NCBI GenBank assembly: GCA_963978905.1
Contig: OZ022258.1
Location: forward strand, 53,862,591-53,926,590
Origin: Trichostrongylus colubriformis
Taxonomy: Eukaryota > Nematoda > Chromadorea > Rhabditida > Trichostrongylidae
Length of the DNA stretch: 64,000 nt
Direction: 5' to 3'
Every line of letters begins with the position of its first letter. The stretch's first letter is position 1. Under the pieces are notes generated by a model. The model worked only from the letters and a program-made list of their open reading frames with translations, was not told where the DNA came from and searched no databases. Of this stretch, positions 50,601 through 61,415 are shown one piece after another. The position numbers and the translations under genes are program-made.

Positions 50601-53600
50601 GAAATCAGATTTTCTACAACGTCTTGAAATCTCGAGAGAACTTCAACAAATTAAATATAGCAGTGACGTCTCGACCCCTGGGAGAATCTCTTTAAATGGA
50701 AGAAGCTCAAATGTACTTAGAGAATGATTGAAATCTTCCCTGAGAGTGGAATAAACAGAGTGAAAGCATTGTGAAGGCTTAGGCGGGAAAGTTCTCACAG
50801 TACTTTTTCTTTGATGACTCATTTCTGACGGCTATCCGGCAAGATGATCTATTCGGCTATGGCAATGATATTTACTTTAATTTTTTTTTTGTTGAAAACG
50901 CTGAGGGCAGTAGTAAGGGTAGATGTGTCGGAATGTGAATGGAAAGATCGTCAGATATGCAAATCGAAATGCTTAGTCGTATGGAACTGATGGAAAACGA
51001 AATGAAATGGCCAGAAAACAAAGAGGTACGGCCCTTTTTCCGCTGCTGATTCCTGTAGAAGGCGGTCCTAGTCTAAAAAGGGGCGTGCTGGGAAAACTCA
51101 AGTAATAATTGCTGAAAAGAGACCTTTAATTCTCGGAGGTGCTCCACTTACAGTTTACTAGGCCATATATAGTCTTCTCGAGCTATAGCTTTCACTTGAA
51201 TCGCTTATGGCTTATTTCAGGCTCCCATTACCTACATTACCTCTGCCACTGTCTCTGAGCATCCCTGTCCCACGCATGAGCCAGGACAAGAAATGTCGTC
51301 ACAATGATGGAGGAGGGGGTTAGACTGATTAGAACGAGTGCCTCATACCATTTCCTTGTTTCATGGAATCTTTCCATCTGAATAGGAGTGAATCACCAAA
51401 TATGTCATGAAACACTGGTTTAGGGAAGGAATAGTGCTCTTCCAGTTACCGAAACTCTTCTTTCTTCCAATCCGTGGACTTTTTCTTTCCACCTTCTCTC
51501 AACATAAATTTATCAAGTGCTAAGCAATACTTCCAATTTTATATGATTGGGAGCTTTAATCCTATACATCAGCTATAGAGAAGCCCAGGTGATGACCAAT
51601 TCTGTTTCTGCTTCTGCGAGTAGGAGGTTGTGACTGGTACCACATGTATCCCAAAAAACAAAATCTCTTTTTACATTTTGTCAAAGATGGATGAGCGCTA
51701 AGCGATCTATCACACTACACGGTCATATTGCAAACTATTCACCACGTCTAGAACGTCTATGCTCTGACTGAGCCCCTTCTGTTTTTTTTTCTCCAAATGT
51801 CATTGACTAGGTGACCGTTGATAGATGTAGCCACCTGAAATGAGTTCTGGAACTCGCCTTAGGATGACCCATTTGGTTACCGGTTCTTAAACCGTCCCAG
51901 GACAGAAATTATAGATTTCCGTGCACTTCCCAGTGGAAGAAATAATTAAATAAATAAATGTTAACAAAGAAACCATGTTTAGAGAGATTTTAGGGGGGAA
52001 GAAGCAAAGAAGTAGTTTAACCTCCGTTTCGCACCGGCCCTTAGACGGAGGTTAAACCTAGAGATAACCTCCCTCTGTGCTCATCAGTAAGGGAAGGGAG
52101 GTAGACATGTTTTATGTAAGTTAATCTTAGCATAAAGAAAAGTATCAGGTACAATTATTGAAAGGAATCAAGTACTGAGTTTTTCTTTTTATATATAAGT
52201 GCTGTAAAACTTTAAATATTTCAATTAGGTAGCTTTATGTAATAGTATGGAAAAAGAATTAACTCACCATAGAGTAACCACTTCCTATCTTCATGAGTGT
52301 GAATGAAAAGTGAAACTTGTTTTGACCATGGAATGTTATCATACGTTATCCACCAATGTTAGAAATAGTATTATTATTCAACTTTAAGTCATTTCAATTA
52401 TAATTCTATTAGGAATTCTGTATTATTCACTCAGTTCAAGACAGTTTATATCAAACAAATACCAAGTACAAGTTTTCATATTTCTGTTAAATTCCTTGGG
52501 GATCATTTATAGAAAGCGTCATGTGTAAATGAGTGAAGGAGCCTCACTCACATGTCCACGATACAACTGATCAAATGCCCTTTAGATTGGACACAACAGG
52601 GTCCCACGGGTGTGATACAGGAGGGAAGGAGCAATGCGCAAGGTAAAGTTTATGTTTGCACTCCAGCATATGTATTTACTGGACTAGTACCCAAAAATTG
52701 TAAGGTGGGAAGCATAACCGTTCTTTATCTCTCTTTAGCTCTCCTTCCACTTCTTTTTTTTTATTCTTCTCATTCATTTCAAAGGGACGTTTATCTTTGT
52801 GTTATTTTAGCCTGTTTATCGTTGCGCAGTTGTAGAAGTCAAAGCAAAGCACGCGTCGCCGCATCGGCTCCCCGTGCACCAAATTAGGTGCCGCTGAGCT
52901 AGTTTCACGGTACAAAGTTCATGTGGAGAGCCGTAGGGCCCACTTGCTGGTACCAATTTCATTGGGTGTGTAGCCCTATAACGAATTTTCGCGCGGGCGC
53001 GCGGCGAATTCCTTTGTGACTGATTGCGTACATGTCACTATTTTGTCTTTTTAGGATACAGAAGTTGTTGTTTTCGGATAATGATTAGATAAACAGCCAT
53101 TCATCGAAGGACCCCCATGGTACCAGCCCTTTGCATCCTGAGCGGTATTCCAACCGACCGTGGTAATTCGTGCTGATGGCGCCACGAGTGCGTTGCCGCA
53201 ACGCCCAAATTTGACATAAGGCTACACACCCATTTTCATTTCAAACCCTGAATTGTGCATTGCTTGTTACATAGCGGTATAGACTATACTATATACACAT
53301 CGCACGGATTATTCTAAGTTTTTCAACATGTCTATTACTGGCGAATTGCGAATGATTATTCGTCAGTTCTTGGAGGCACGCAATCCTATTTCGATAAATA
53401 ATAGACTATATTTCATGTTCGAAGAAATTGGTAGTTTTCCAGTGATATATTAAAGCCCTATGAATAAGAATAAACGGGAGCTTATCAGTGAGAAGATATG
53501 GGTTGGAGCCGCGTCCCAACCACGTTTATCATCATGTATTTCTATGTACAATGTGGAGGCGTACATTGTAGTATAGCTGAAGAGTCGAGAATATCAATTT

Positions 53601-53729
53601 TTGGAAGGCGTACCTTTCTGCCAGTGGTTTCATAGTAAGTGCATGACTTTTTGAGTTCCATGTATTGAGAAATAGAATATTAGTGGCTGAAGTCACATGA
53701 AGAAGTCCAAGACAAATAACAGCCACAAC
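26685..53729 (-). CDS. UDP-glucuronosyltransferase (UGT), 13 exons, very long first intron
   Basis: Membrane enzyme of the endoplasmic reticulum that transfers a sugar from a UDP-sugar to lipophilic substrates. Exons: 53729-53614, 32738-32638, 32561-32439, 32005-31871, 31519-31459, 30600-30455, 30253-30182, 30112-29964, 29274-29200, 28783-28620, 28309-28192, 27609-27532, 26873-26685. All phases join, giving about 509 codons. Exon 1 encodes a hydrophobic leader and SKSHALTM with the catalytic His, and joins in phase to LAAKGKNVTIY. WDIVLLDEMFV holds the conserved Asp. The donor-sugar signature runs from WAPQNDILAHNKTVLFF through THGGLK to FFADQPRNA. The C-terminus is one membrane helix ending VLI. 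Uncertain points: the exon supplying the start Met before 53729 was not found; the 30455/30253 junction gives a segment about 12 residues short; and the cytoplasmic tail is nearly absent. Intron 1 is about 20.9 kb. Confidence 0.82.
27379..27460 (+). repeat. tRNA-derived SINE-like element, copy 1
   Basis: In the last UGT intron. It has Pol III box A-like TAGTGTAATGG (27388-27398) and box B GGTTCAAGCCC (27431-27441) at tRNA spacing. An anticodon-type hairpin has a 7-base loop that would read GGA, but only 5 of 7 acceptor pairs match. The same sequence, including DNA 3' of the tRNA-like part, occurs on the minus strand at 33190-33275, so it is dispersed rather than a single tRNA gene. Confidence 0.65.
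27905..28015. repeat. Dispersed repeat C fragment and a short GTGGGCGA tandem
   Basis: AACCAGGGACGGATGGAAGG followed by TTGGCTTAGGCGAGCG matches a family also seen near 49650 and, inverted, near 63480. At 27986-28010 GTGGGCGA is repeated three times. Confidence 0.5.
31120..31210. mobile_element. Mutator-like MITE, copy 1 (91 bp)
   Basis: Ends GGGTGTGTACACTTAT and the complement GGTTGTGTGCACTTATGAC, GC-rich centre. Flanked by ATAACGTCA (31111-31119) and GTAACGTCA (31211-31219), a 9-bp target duplication with one mismatch. Related copies are at 44400 and 52964. Lies in the UGT intron between exons at 31459 and 30600. Confidence 0.75.
32041..32145. repeat. Tandem duplication of a 55-bp unit
   Basis: CTGTGCTCTATTGG(C/T)AACCA through GGTTAAGAAAAAG is repeated twice head to tail with two or three differences. 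Lies in a UGT intron between the exons at 32439 and 32005. Confidence 0.85.
33190..33275 (-). repeat. tRNA-derived SINE-like element, copy 2
   Basis: Complement contains GTAATGGATTGGCACATATG, then CCGGGAAGCATGGAGTGCGG and box B-like GGTTTGAGTCCC, aligned with the copy at 27379-27460. Homology continues past the tRNA-like part (GATCAAAGCTTTTAC against GACCAAACCTTTTGC). Located in UGT intron 1. Confidence 0.65.
33276..35034. other. UGT intron 1, part without recognisable elements
   Basis: AT-rich. A minus-strand frame at 34738-34944 contains a hydrophobic stretch but no UGT motif. A short GGAAATGAGAGGGA duplication lies at 33533-33561. No exon supported. Confidence 0.45.
35035..35375 (+). repeat. 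Dispersed repeat B, copy 2
   Basis: Full-length match to the complement of 60490-60830: GATTCCTCGACAGGG, CCAGCGATAAGCACTAAAT, GCCTCAGGAAAGGATATATG, AATCCGGCAACAGTTACTG and CCTGGAAGTGCCCTG occur in the same order. In UGT intron 1. Confidence 0.8.
35376..40566. other. UGT intron 1, no exon supported
   Basis: About 5.2 kb of mostly unique AT-rich DNA. Contains AAATA-type microsatellites near 35763-35793 and 37240-37260 and a short G run near 36530. A 130-codon minus-strand frame at 38657-39049 is the longest open stretch but has no recognisable domain or convincing splice context. Confidence 0.45.
40567..40740. mobile_element. Harbinger-like MITE, copy 2
   Basis: 174 bp with ends GGCCGCGGTCATACTTTGCG and the complement GGTCGCGGTCATACTCACC, both running into a GCCGGCGG core. 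Flanked by an exact TTA duplication (40564-40566 and 40741-40743). Matches the hairpin at 23844-23918. Confidence 0.8.
40741..42303. other. UGT intron 1 stretch with simple repeats
   Basis: A run of about 15 G lies at 41049-41064. At 42155-42235 the phrase TTTTAACCCATGGT occurs four times with irregular spacing. No gene seen. Confidence 0.5.
42304..42801. mobile_element. Tc1-like TIR element, copy 1 (498 bp)
   Basis: Ends CAGTAGCGCTCAAAAGTCTT and its near-complement, beside TA on the left (42302-42303). The CAGT start and TA target site fit the Tc1/mariner superfamily. No transposase motif; it carries a 121-codon minus-strand open frame whose core is shared with copy 2. Non-autonomous. Confidence 0.82.
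42802..44399. other. UGT intron 1, no gene supported
   Basis: Two opposite-strand frames at 43107-43391 cover the same bases and have no recognisable domain. An AT-rich patch lies at 43745-43815. Nothing assigned. Confidence 0.4.
44400..44639. mobile_element. Mutator-like MITE, copy 2 (240 bp)
   Basis: Inverted ends of about 30 bp: GGGTGTGTACCCTTATGTCA and the complement of GACATAAGGGCGCACACCC. Flanks CATAATTGG and CACAACTGG agree at 7 of 9 bases, compatible with a decayed 9-bp duplication. Confidence 0.72.
44640..46378. other. UGT intron 1, no gene supported
   Basis: Contains two short matches to repeat C (GATGCGCCATGCATTCGAT near 44798 and AATGCATGGCGCATCGG near 46103) and a T/C-rich tract at 44900-44960. 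Nothing coding recognised. Confidence 0.45.
46379..46814. mobile_element. Palindromic MITE, family A copy 2
   Basis: 436 bp, ends TAAAGGAATCGTCCACGG and GACTCCTTTA. The order is the same as copy 1: ACCCA(C)ATATT, TGCGTAATG(T)GGGCCGCATGC, TACAGCACCA, GGGCGGGGCCTCCG, then the mirror. Flanks TTTCACC and TGTCACC differ at one base and may be a target duplication. Confidence 0.82.
46815..47856. other. UGT intron 1, no gene supported
   Basis: A short tandem CAGTGAGTTGCGC is repeated twice at 47320-47345. Nothing else recognised. Confidence 0.4.
47857..48357. mobile_element. Tc1-like TIR element, copy 2 (501 bp)
   Basis: Ends CAGTAGCGCTCAAAAGTCTT and the exact complement, flanked by TA on both sides (47855-47856 and 48358-48359). 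About 88-90% identical to 42304-42801 by eye. Its minus-strand open frame keeps blocks such as MALQKQK and ERQNSI also seen in copy 1. Confidence 0.85.
48358..51990. other. UGT intron 1, no gene supported
   Basis: Holds repeat C pieces at about 49540-49830 (GGAGGGATGGCAGGC and GCGCCATGCATCTGA). Otherwise AT-rich without a supported exon. Confidence 0.45.
51991..52107 (+). repeat. Dispersed repeat D, copy with central hairpin
   Basis: GTTTAACCTCCGTT and GACGGAGGTTAAAC form an inverted pair around CGCACCGGCCC. Flanks match the complement of 22826-22925, which lacks the hairpin. Confidence 0.65.
52964..53231. mobile_element. Mutator-like MITE, copy 3 (268 bp)
   Basis: Ends GGGTGTGTAGCCCTAT and the complement of CATAAGGCTACACACCC. 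Flanks AATTTCATT (52955-52963) and ATTTTCATT (53232-53240) match at 8 of 9 bases. Lies about 400 bp inside UGT intron 1 from exon 1. Confidence 0.78.
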
Positions 53730-56700
53730 CTGAATATTTTATTTTTTGCTTTTATCTACAAGATAAAGCTCATCTCCTCGTGCATGTTTAGTCTGTTTCG
53801 GTATTATTCAACATCAGAAAGCACAACCAAGTTGATTTTGCTCCACTATATCTTTTTGAGCAATAAGCATCCAGCCTTGAAGTACCTAACTCAGTCCAAA
53901 TACTCCGCCCACCTGTGTTTCACACCCATCGGAAGATGCTAACGTCTTTGTTTATTCAAGGCTCTGTATTAGTGCCATAGAAAAAAGGAAAGATTACAAG
54001 TGCACGTAAACTACATAGTGCATTATTGAAAGCCCAAAGAAATTCTGGACAATCGTTCGCCCCTGCAATGTTGAGCATAACACTTGACCTACTAATGCTA
54101 GCATTTGATAAACTGTTGGGTTTTCACTTGTTTGAGACGGAATGTGGAAGGCGATGTTGCAGCTCTTACTTCCGGATCACTTATTTCGTTTCGGCCGAAG
54201 CATACGCATAAACAGTGTCTCAATTTGTGAAGGAATGAGTCGCGATGGCAGCGCTTTGTAGTTGGGTCATTTTTACTGCTTGTCTTTTCATTTCCAAAGA
54301 TGCCACCTACGTTAGTTAACCATCTTGCAAAAAAATCCTACTTTGAATTTCACCTTTGATAGCAATTCACGGATATTTCTGCCATTTGCGAGTATTTAGA
54401 GTATCTTAGGTTACGTTAAAAGCCACGGTTTTGAGGACATTTGTCGTTATAGGATTAAAAGAGAGTTGCTTATCAGAGGAACAGAAAACTCTCTACATAT
54501 TCCATGTTCTGGAATATCAGAATTTTCGGCGATGAATATTATAAATATTATTAGATCATAATTCATGTTCTTATACTCAACCGCCTCCGGCGTTTTTTTC
54601 CATAAGAAAGGAACGCAACAAATCATTTGAATGCATCTAAACACTTTCATGAAGTCGCTTATTTGCCGAATATCCCAAAGCGGTGGGTATGAACGCAGTA
54701 TCGTGTTGAAGTCAGTACTCTCACTCGCTCGAGCTTTTCCTAATAACAAAAGCAGGGAATGAGGAGAAGAAAAAGAGGAAAAAAAGGAACAAGCTTATCA
54801 CACAACCTAGTACGTAGATACTATAATACTAAATACGTGTGCATAGTAAGCGTAATTCAATTATTTCAAGCACTTATCGTCCTCAATGATCATTCCATTT
54901 AGGATCTTAGGAGGGTAGGAACAAGTAGTTTATGGAAAAAATCAATCGTAAAGTTAATCAGCTTACCAGCATTCGTTTTGTGATGGTGGTCAGGTGCTGC
55001 TAGTGGGTCAAAAGGGAGACCAACCAAAAGGTGATGGAGGCTGATAAGATATCACTTGTTTTTCTTTAGAGACCCCTGTCGTTAAACAATACTTTATAGG
55101 TATTCTCAACTGCGATTTATGTAGTCTTTCACCTAATTATGATAGTTGGCAGCGAGGAACTTTAATTTTCCACTTTAAATTGGAAATATTACAAAAAAGA
55201 GGTGGTGCATGAATGTTGGAGCTATGCTGACTCGTCTTTTTGCAATAGTTGTTCCCGGTATCTGTTGCAAGAAGGTGACTTAACATGGATTTTGTACTCT
55301 ATACAGACCATTCAGTTTAATTTCGTCCTATTTAAATGGACTTTATAGCTCGATAAGCCGATAATTTTTAAAGCATCTTTTTAGCAATTTAGTATTTTTG
55401 TATTACTTTTTTGAAAAATATCTATTGTATAATAAATTTGGACCGGTATCAAGAACTCTTTGCCTTGCCCTCAGCTCCTTTGATAAGATAACCCGCCACT
55501 GTACAATTTATATTATTTGTTCAACATGAAGTTGATTTCCACAAGAACAACCATCTCAAATTCTCGTAACTTTTTGAATTTTTGTGAATTGTGCCGTAGG
55601 ATATCAAGTAAGTGATTGGGGGTCATACGAAAGTCTAGGGAACCTCTGGACGGTCGAACCCCTTCTTCACCTTCGGACGGCTCGTCTGCGTGATGACTTG
55701 ATCGTTCATGTAGTGGTATACTATCCGTAACAACACGACCTACTTTCGTTTAGAATGCCTATTGTTCTGCTTGGAAAGATAAAGCCGCTGAGCATAACAG
55801 TCTGATGAGGCTCTGATCACTCTAACAGCTAGAGGAGCGTGCAATTACGAAATTTCCACAATTTTCAATGGAGGTGGAATGTACCGTACTTTTCGAACAA
55901 ATCTGATTTTCCTGCCATTTACTTCGTTCGCTGACTGAACTCGAATGAAGGAATGTTGTGGCATATGCGGTCAACATCCATCACCTACAAGCGAGCTTGT
56001 CACGTACTATGCATGACCGCCGCTCACCACAGATCCATGTGATTCCAGTCGATGTTTGGCCATGGCTCGAACTGGAAAGAACATCCCCGCAAAATAGCCA
56101 GCTCGGAGAAAGGTTCTAGCTCTCAGCTTTTTATCCGCTTTATTTCGTTCTTTTGAGTGCTATACTGCGGATTGTCCTAATACTTCCATGCTCATCAAGC
56201 TTCCAAATCGCCTTATGTAGTGCCCTCATCAGTTTAAAACAGCAAAATTCAGAAAAAAACTGCCAGGAGGCACTGAGTTAGTGGAACTTGAAAATAACTG
56301 CTATCCAAGCTGTATCAAGGCACAGGCGAGGAACTTCTTCCTGGGGGTGCGCATCTGGGCTGCACAACTTGTCAGGACTGAGATTGCTCTGTCGTGCTCT
56401 TGTCTGACTACAGTGGTGTTTAATATCTACTAACGTTCTGGCGCGTCTCTGCAAGCGAATAAATAAATAAATAAACAAATAAAACTGGTTATCGTGCCAA
56501 GTGAATTGCGTCACCTAACGTGCCAGGTGCTTTGCTGGTCCCGTTGTGAACTGGCCGCGCGTTAAAGGCACGGCCGCCGCCTTTTCGCGTGACCTGGCCT
56601 GATTTGACAGCACTGACACACAATTCGGGCTTTTGGATTTTTACAAAGACAGAAGTGGCACCTATGGAGTTGCTAGACATTGGCTTACGAGAATATCTCT

Positions 56701-57144
56701 TTACATCCCCAGAACTTTCAATTAGTTTTTCTGTAAATATTCACTCATTATTTACTCTAAATGATGGGTACCACTTCATTACCTACAAGCAGGGAATCAA
56801 GGAAGATCTCCTAGCAAAGGTGGGTACTTTTAGATTTCTGCTTACGGGAAAAACTTGCTGTTTCCATAATTCGAGCTTGCATTATCTTCTTTTCTATGAC
56901 CTCGCCACACTCATCAACGTTCTGATTTTGTATTCAATGGAGGACGAAGATTATGAATATTTAGCCCATTTGATGTATTGATCTCTTTCGATGTGATGAT
57001 GGTTTTGAATTCTGCCAGAGGGAAATCTTTTACCCAAATCATATTCCCTTCATGATGAATGACATTCCAGTGTGGCGCTTTTCGTAATCCTTATGTAGAA
57101 TGTTGAATTTCCCTTTTGCATGCATATGTAATGCAGTATGAGCA
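53730..57144. other. Upstream flank of the UGT gene, no gene supported
   Basis: Should contain the UGT promoter and a small first exon with the start Met. A minus-strand open stretch at 54447-54749 begins after an acceptor-like TTATTAG and could be an exon, but its product is not recognised. A plus-strand frame at 56589-56981 is also unexplained. Confidence 0.4.
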
Positions 57145-57549
57145 GGAGCACACGAAAAATGAGTTCCTTTGTTACCCATATATTTATTTTGTATTTGCCG
57201 GGCCGTATGCAAAGTTTTACGCGAAAAAGTGAGTTCGGCTATGAAACAGCTCCCAACTTCTTATCCGTGTGGGCGGGGCCTCGTAGCAAAAGTCCCGTCC
57301 CGTCGTCCGCTACACTTGGGAAGAACAGTTCGCGTAACTTCCTGTTCTATAATGCGTCTCCGACCGTGGCGGACGACGAGGTGGGCGTTTGCTCGGAGGC
57401 CCCGCCCACTCGACCGAGACTTTGTGGTGCTGTATCTTGGCAGAACTCTCACTTTTCCTCGTGAAACTTTGCATGCGGTCCCATCAGGCAAGTACAACAT
57501 AAATATATGGGTAACAGAAAAACTCATCTTTCCGTGGGCGATCCTTCTA
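57145..57549. mobile_element. Palindromic MITE, family A copy 3
   Basis: Same inverted structure: ACCCATATATTTAT(T)TTGTATTTGCC, GTGGGCGGGGCCTCG, then GGAGGCCCCGCCCAC and the complement ending GTGGGCGATCCTT. The left terminus is degraded compared with copies 1 and 2. Confidence 0.78.
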
Positions 57550-57819
57550 AGCCTCGTCTCCCTGTAAGTCTGAATGTTCCATGTAATCCACCGTTGGACT
57601 GCTGACATCCGATTATTCTTCTCGGATGCTTCTCGAATGAGGTAGTAGCACGGGAAAATCGAGAGATGCACTGTTCTTTGTGAACCCACATCCGTCCGGT
57701 CCATCCAAGAGGCCTTTCGCAATCGGTTTAAACCCACGGAGGTCCTTCTTGAAGTCTTATCAACATTTCTGTGTATGTATCGGGCATTATAAGTGTAGGG
57801 CGAATCCCATTCATCTGAC

Positions 57820-57960
57820 ACCACGACTCTGAATGGAACTAGAATGCATGGCCCATCTCACAGAAGGGATCGATAAGCACCAAAAACTTTATCCTTTATC
57901 TATTATTTTTGATAAGAAGCTTTACTGCATATGATGATCGTTTTTCATGCTGGTTGAATC
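57820..57960 (+). repeat. Dispersed repeat C piece
   Basis: TCTGAATGGAACTAGAATGC, then CATGGCCCATC and AAACTTTATCCTTTATC, aligning with 63200-63290 and 63585-63665. Confidence 0.5.
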
Positions 57961-58697
57961 GTTCACAACACACCGGAAGCTCTCTTGATGGTGCACCAAC
58001 TTTGAGTTCCACCCTTTCCAGAACTAGTTTCGACTAGCTCTATCTCTTTGACATGGGGGCACATATTTTGTGTGGCCCTTCTGTGGTTCTGCAGGAACCA
58101 GCCAGGGCGTAAAATTTCACACACGAATCTCTGACTAATGCTGAAAGCACAGATGGCATCATTGATCGAGGAGGGGTCTTGATCACTGATACGATTACGG
58201 CTTTGCAATTTTCAGTGTGGCACATCTTCCTTCTTTGCGGCGATGGTGAACAGTGCTTGCATTGTTATTTTTGGGGGCCTTTATCCCTTATTTTTAAGAA
58301 GCGATTTCTCAATTTCGTGTGTCGCTGTCCCGAGAAATGTGATTTGTTTTGGGTTTGTTCGAGACTTGTGCGAACACCACGTGATTCTAACATTGTTAGC
58401 ATGGAACGGAACACCGTCTTAATCCACTCAAAGAGTGGAATTCGATTAAAAAGTCCGAGATAGGGCTCCGGCCGAGATGTTCACTTCCTTCACATCTTAG
58501 ACATTTTATTGAACGATTTCAGATGATTTAGGGAGTCCTACAAAAACCTGCAAGTTCAGTGCTTACTCTCCTCATTTCTTGTGCGCAAGTGTTTCTGAAT
58601 TTATAAGATATCAAGAAAAAAGGGTGCTGTTGCAATGAAGGGGAAGGGTGAGTATCCTATCAAAAGTTGCACACCTAAGTATCTTTGAGAGACCTTC

Positions 58698-59093
58698 AAA
58701 GGAACCTTCCACGAAAAAATAGCTCTTCTGTTACCCATATAATTTTGTATTTGCTTTATATGGGCCGTATGCAAAGTTTCACGCGAAAAATGTGAATCCG
58801 GCCGAAATACAGCACCACAAAGTCTCGGTGGTTAAGCGAGGCCTCCGAGCAAGTGCCCACCCGTCGTTCACTGCGATCGTAGATGCATTATCGGATCAGA
58901 CAGTTACGTGAACAGTCCTAGTTCCACTCCCAACTGCTCCGAACGACGGAACGGGCCTTTTAATTGAAGCCCTGCTCGCCCGGCCGAGAATTTGGGGAGC
59001 TGTTTCCCAGCCGAACTCTCACTTTTTCGCGTGAAACCTTGCATGTGGCCCCTATCAGGCAACACACATATATGTGGGTAACAAAGAAACTCC
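58698..59093. mobile_element. Palindromic MITE, family A copy 4
   Basis: Starts AAAGGAACCTTCCACG and keeps the TATGGGCCGTATGCAAAG, TACAGCACCACAAAGTCTCG and GAGGCCTCCGAGCAAG blocks in both arms. The right end stops short at about 59093 (GTAACAAAGAAACTCC), so the copy is truncated. Confidence 0.75.
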
Positions 59094-60489
59094 GCAGACG
59101 AGTTTGTCCAGGCCTTAGTGAGAAAAAGGGTTTCTTTACTCCTTCTATGCTCAGGTTAGGATATCTTCCCCCTTTAATTGCGACAGCACCGAAGGAAATA
59201 TTGTGCTCACTGTTCACCCTCCCAGCAAATACTTCTTTTTTCATACCAAAACCCCTGTAATGACAGCGGTACCACAAGCATTCCACTGCACTGTTAATGG
59301 ATGCAGGTACTTGGCCCCATACCCCTGCAGATCTGAAAAACCTTGGAGTTCAGAGAGCACGGTGGTTGACTTCGATTTTACATTTTCTCCGACTTTTTTT
59401 TTCATACTGTAAGAAGGAGAAATCAGTTTTCTCAAGGAGTTTTCATGCCTGTGTTGCTATTCTTTCTCAGTCTTGTAATGGTAGTGTAAAATTCATTTGA
59501 TCCAGTATACTTTGGTTCATTTCTTTCTGGTTTCCTAATTCTCAAATGTATCTTATCTGAATGCTCATTGCTATCCATTTATGATCCGACCAGCTGTTCC
59601 AATCCATTGATGTGAAGGTTTTTGTGCCAATCTTTTTCTTTTTCGAAACTTTCATATTACTATTTGATCAAGAAATGAATTAAGAGAATAACAATTTTAC
59701 ATGATGACTTAAAGTTATTCGTCAGCTGTGCCTATTGTCTACCGAGCTTCCATCAATCAACGGCTAATCGATGCTCAGACCCCTTCCATTAGAAAAGTGA
59801 GGACTTGCTTGAGACAAAGGCTTGTGCCGTGCCGAACATATGCCGACAGCCTTTCCAACTCACCTGGCAACTTCGTCTTGATTTCAGCACCTTCGCAATT
59901 TTCCGATGAAACACTTCTGCTCTCTCCAATTTTTCTTAAGACGATATTAGAGCTCCAGGATCTTAAAAGGCGGGGTTAGGCACTATGGTGCGATTTAAGC
60001 CTTCCCTATCACCCCTCTTTGTTTCTTCTCTGTAAGTTCCTCAGCTATCTTGTCGTCCTGAACCCAGAAGGAAGCTTGATTGGAGTAGCGTGGTACTGGT
60101 CAATATTGTATTTGAACACGTTCATTTACGTTTCCCTCCTTTTGAAGGTCAAATACCAGCTCAGATGCATGTCATAACTGAACCTGCCCAAGAACACAAA
60201 TTATGGTTTTGATTAGGTTTGAAGTCCTTTTGGAGCTTTTACAAAATTTCCTAAGCATGATTTTTTTTGCTCTCCACTTATACATTATTTATGGTTCTAC
60301 AACAGAACTCCAAGAAATTACTCAAAAATTGCGAGAGTCTGCTCAAAAGCCCAACAAAGTGCTTCTCAGAAACAATTTGCTTCATTTCAATTTTTCGAGC
60401 CTCTACCATGACGTTTAGAGCAGTACATCTCAGGGATCTCCGATATTCAGTATGAAGAAAAGTTTTTGTTCCGTACGATCCTAGGCAGG
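59094..60489. other. No gene supported
   Basis: Several 60-110-codon frames overlap on both strands with no recognised domain. The frame at 59728-59979 follows a CAG acceptor-like site but has no recognisable similarity. Confidence 0.4.
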
Positions 60490-60830
60490 ACTCGATACGT
60501 GGTAACAGGGCACTTCCAGGTGTCGAGGAAAATAACCGCTTCAGTACAATCCTTCCCTCCTCTACGGCAGCCAAATATGACATCTCCTCTTTTTCATTGT
60601 CCTCTACAATACAGTAACTGTTTCCGGATTGCATAGTGTAATGCGATTTTATTGCCATATATCCTTTCCTGAGGCAAAAAATATTGTTACATTTTGTCAC
60701 ACAGATCTGCGGTGAAATACCCTTTGCTTTTCATCTGCTTATTGAAGTTTAGATTTTAGTGCTTATCGCTGACCTCTGAAGGTGCATACAACCCCACACC
60801 CTGCTATCCGATCTCATACGACCCTCTGTC
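60490..60830 (-). repeat. Dispersed repeat B, copy 3
   Basis: Inverted relative to the copy at 35035-35375, with all blocks in order. The long minus-strand frame at 60278-60700 overlaps this repeat and is not called. Confidence 0.78.
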
Positions 60831-61149
60831 GATTAATTCTCGAACTCAGTGTGCCCTGCGCGGCAAACATCCCACGTGGCAAAGTACCTCAATGATTTTT
60901 TGAGTTTTTTTTTTTTCAAATGAGTCTCCTGAAGGGTTGTTGGAGTCCCACAGTATGCATTGACGAACATTCGGTTCAGGTGACAATGAAGCTCCCGTTC
61001 AGTGCAATAGAACTTCATTTACTAATTTGCTGCATGCATGAATGCGATTTTGAATCCGTATCTTGGACTCCTCTTCATTCCATATGGTTTTCCTTGGATA
61101 AAATGATCACTATTATTGAAGCAGTGTAGAGGTCTAGGATACTCTATCC

Positions 61150-61415
61150 TCTCACTTTTCTACACTATTATACCGCTCATACGGTATAATAGCGGTATAA
61201 TAGTGTAGAAAAGATGACGTATGAGGTCATCTTTTCTACACTATTATACCGCTAATTTGGAAAAATATGATTTGCTATTGCTGAGAACGGTATACCTTGC
61301 TTCTTAGATAAGGATCGGTGGATGCATCCTTGGGGTGGATAGAAAACACAGTGGTTCGTGTTTTCTATCCACCTCCAAGAAGGGATTCACCGATACTTCT
61401 TTAAGAAGCAGTATA
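61150..61415. repeat. Cluster of nested hairpins
   Basis: A 22-bp unit beginning TTTTCTACACTATTATACCG occurs direct at 61156, inverted at 61191-61212 and direct again at 61232, separated by smaller palindromes. Immediately after, about 61300-61412 is a second hairpin with imperfect arms of about 50 bp; its inner part GGTGGATAGAAAACAC and complement are perfect. No coding frame. Confidence 0.85.

Noticed and set aside
54447..54749. 100-codon minus-strand frame, considered as an upstream UGT exon
   Set aside because: No UGT motif, and it does not supply a start Met joining in phase to 53729.
56589..56981. 130-codon plus-strand frame
   Set aside because: Some protein-like character and a possible donor at AAAG/GTGGGT, but no recognisable family and no partner exon.
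60278..60700. 140-codon minus-strand frame
   Set aside because: Mostly overlaps dispersed repeat B; other copies of the repeat do not keep it.
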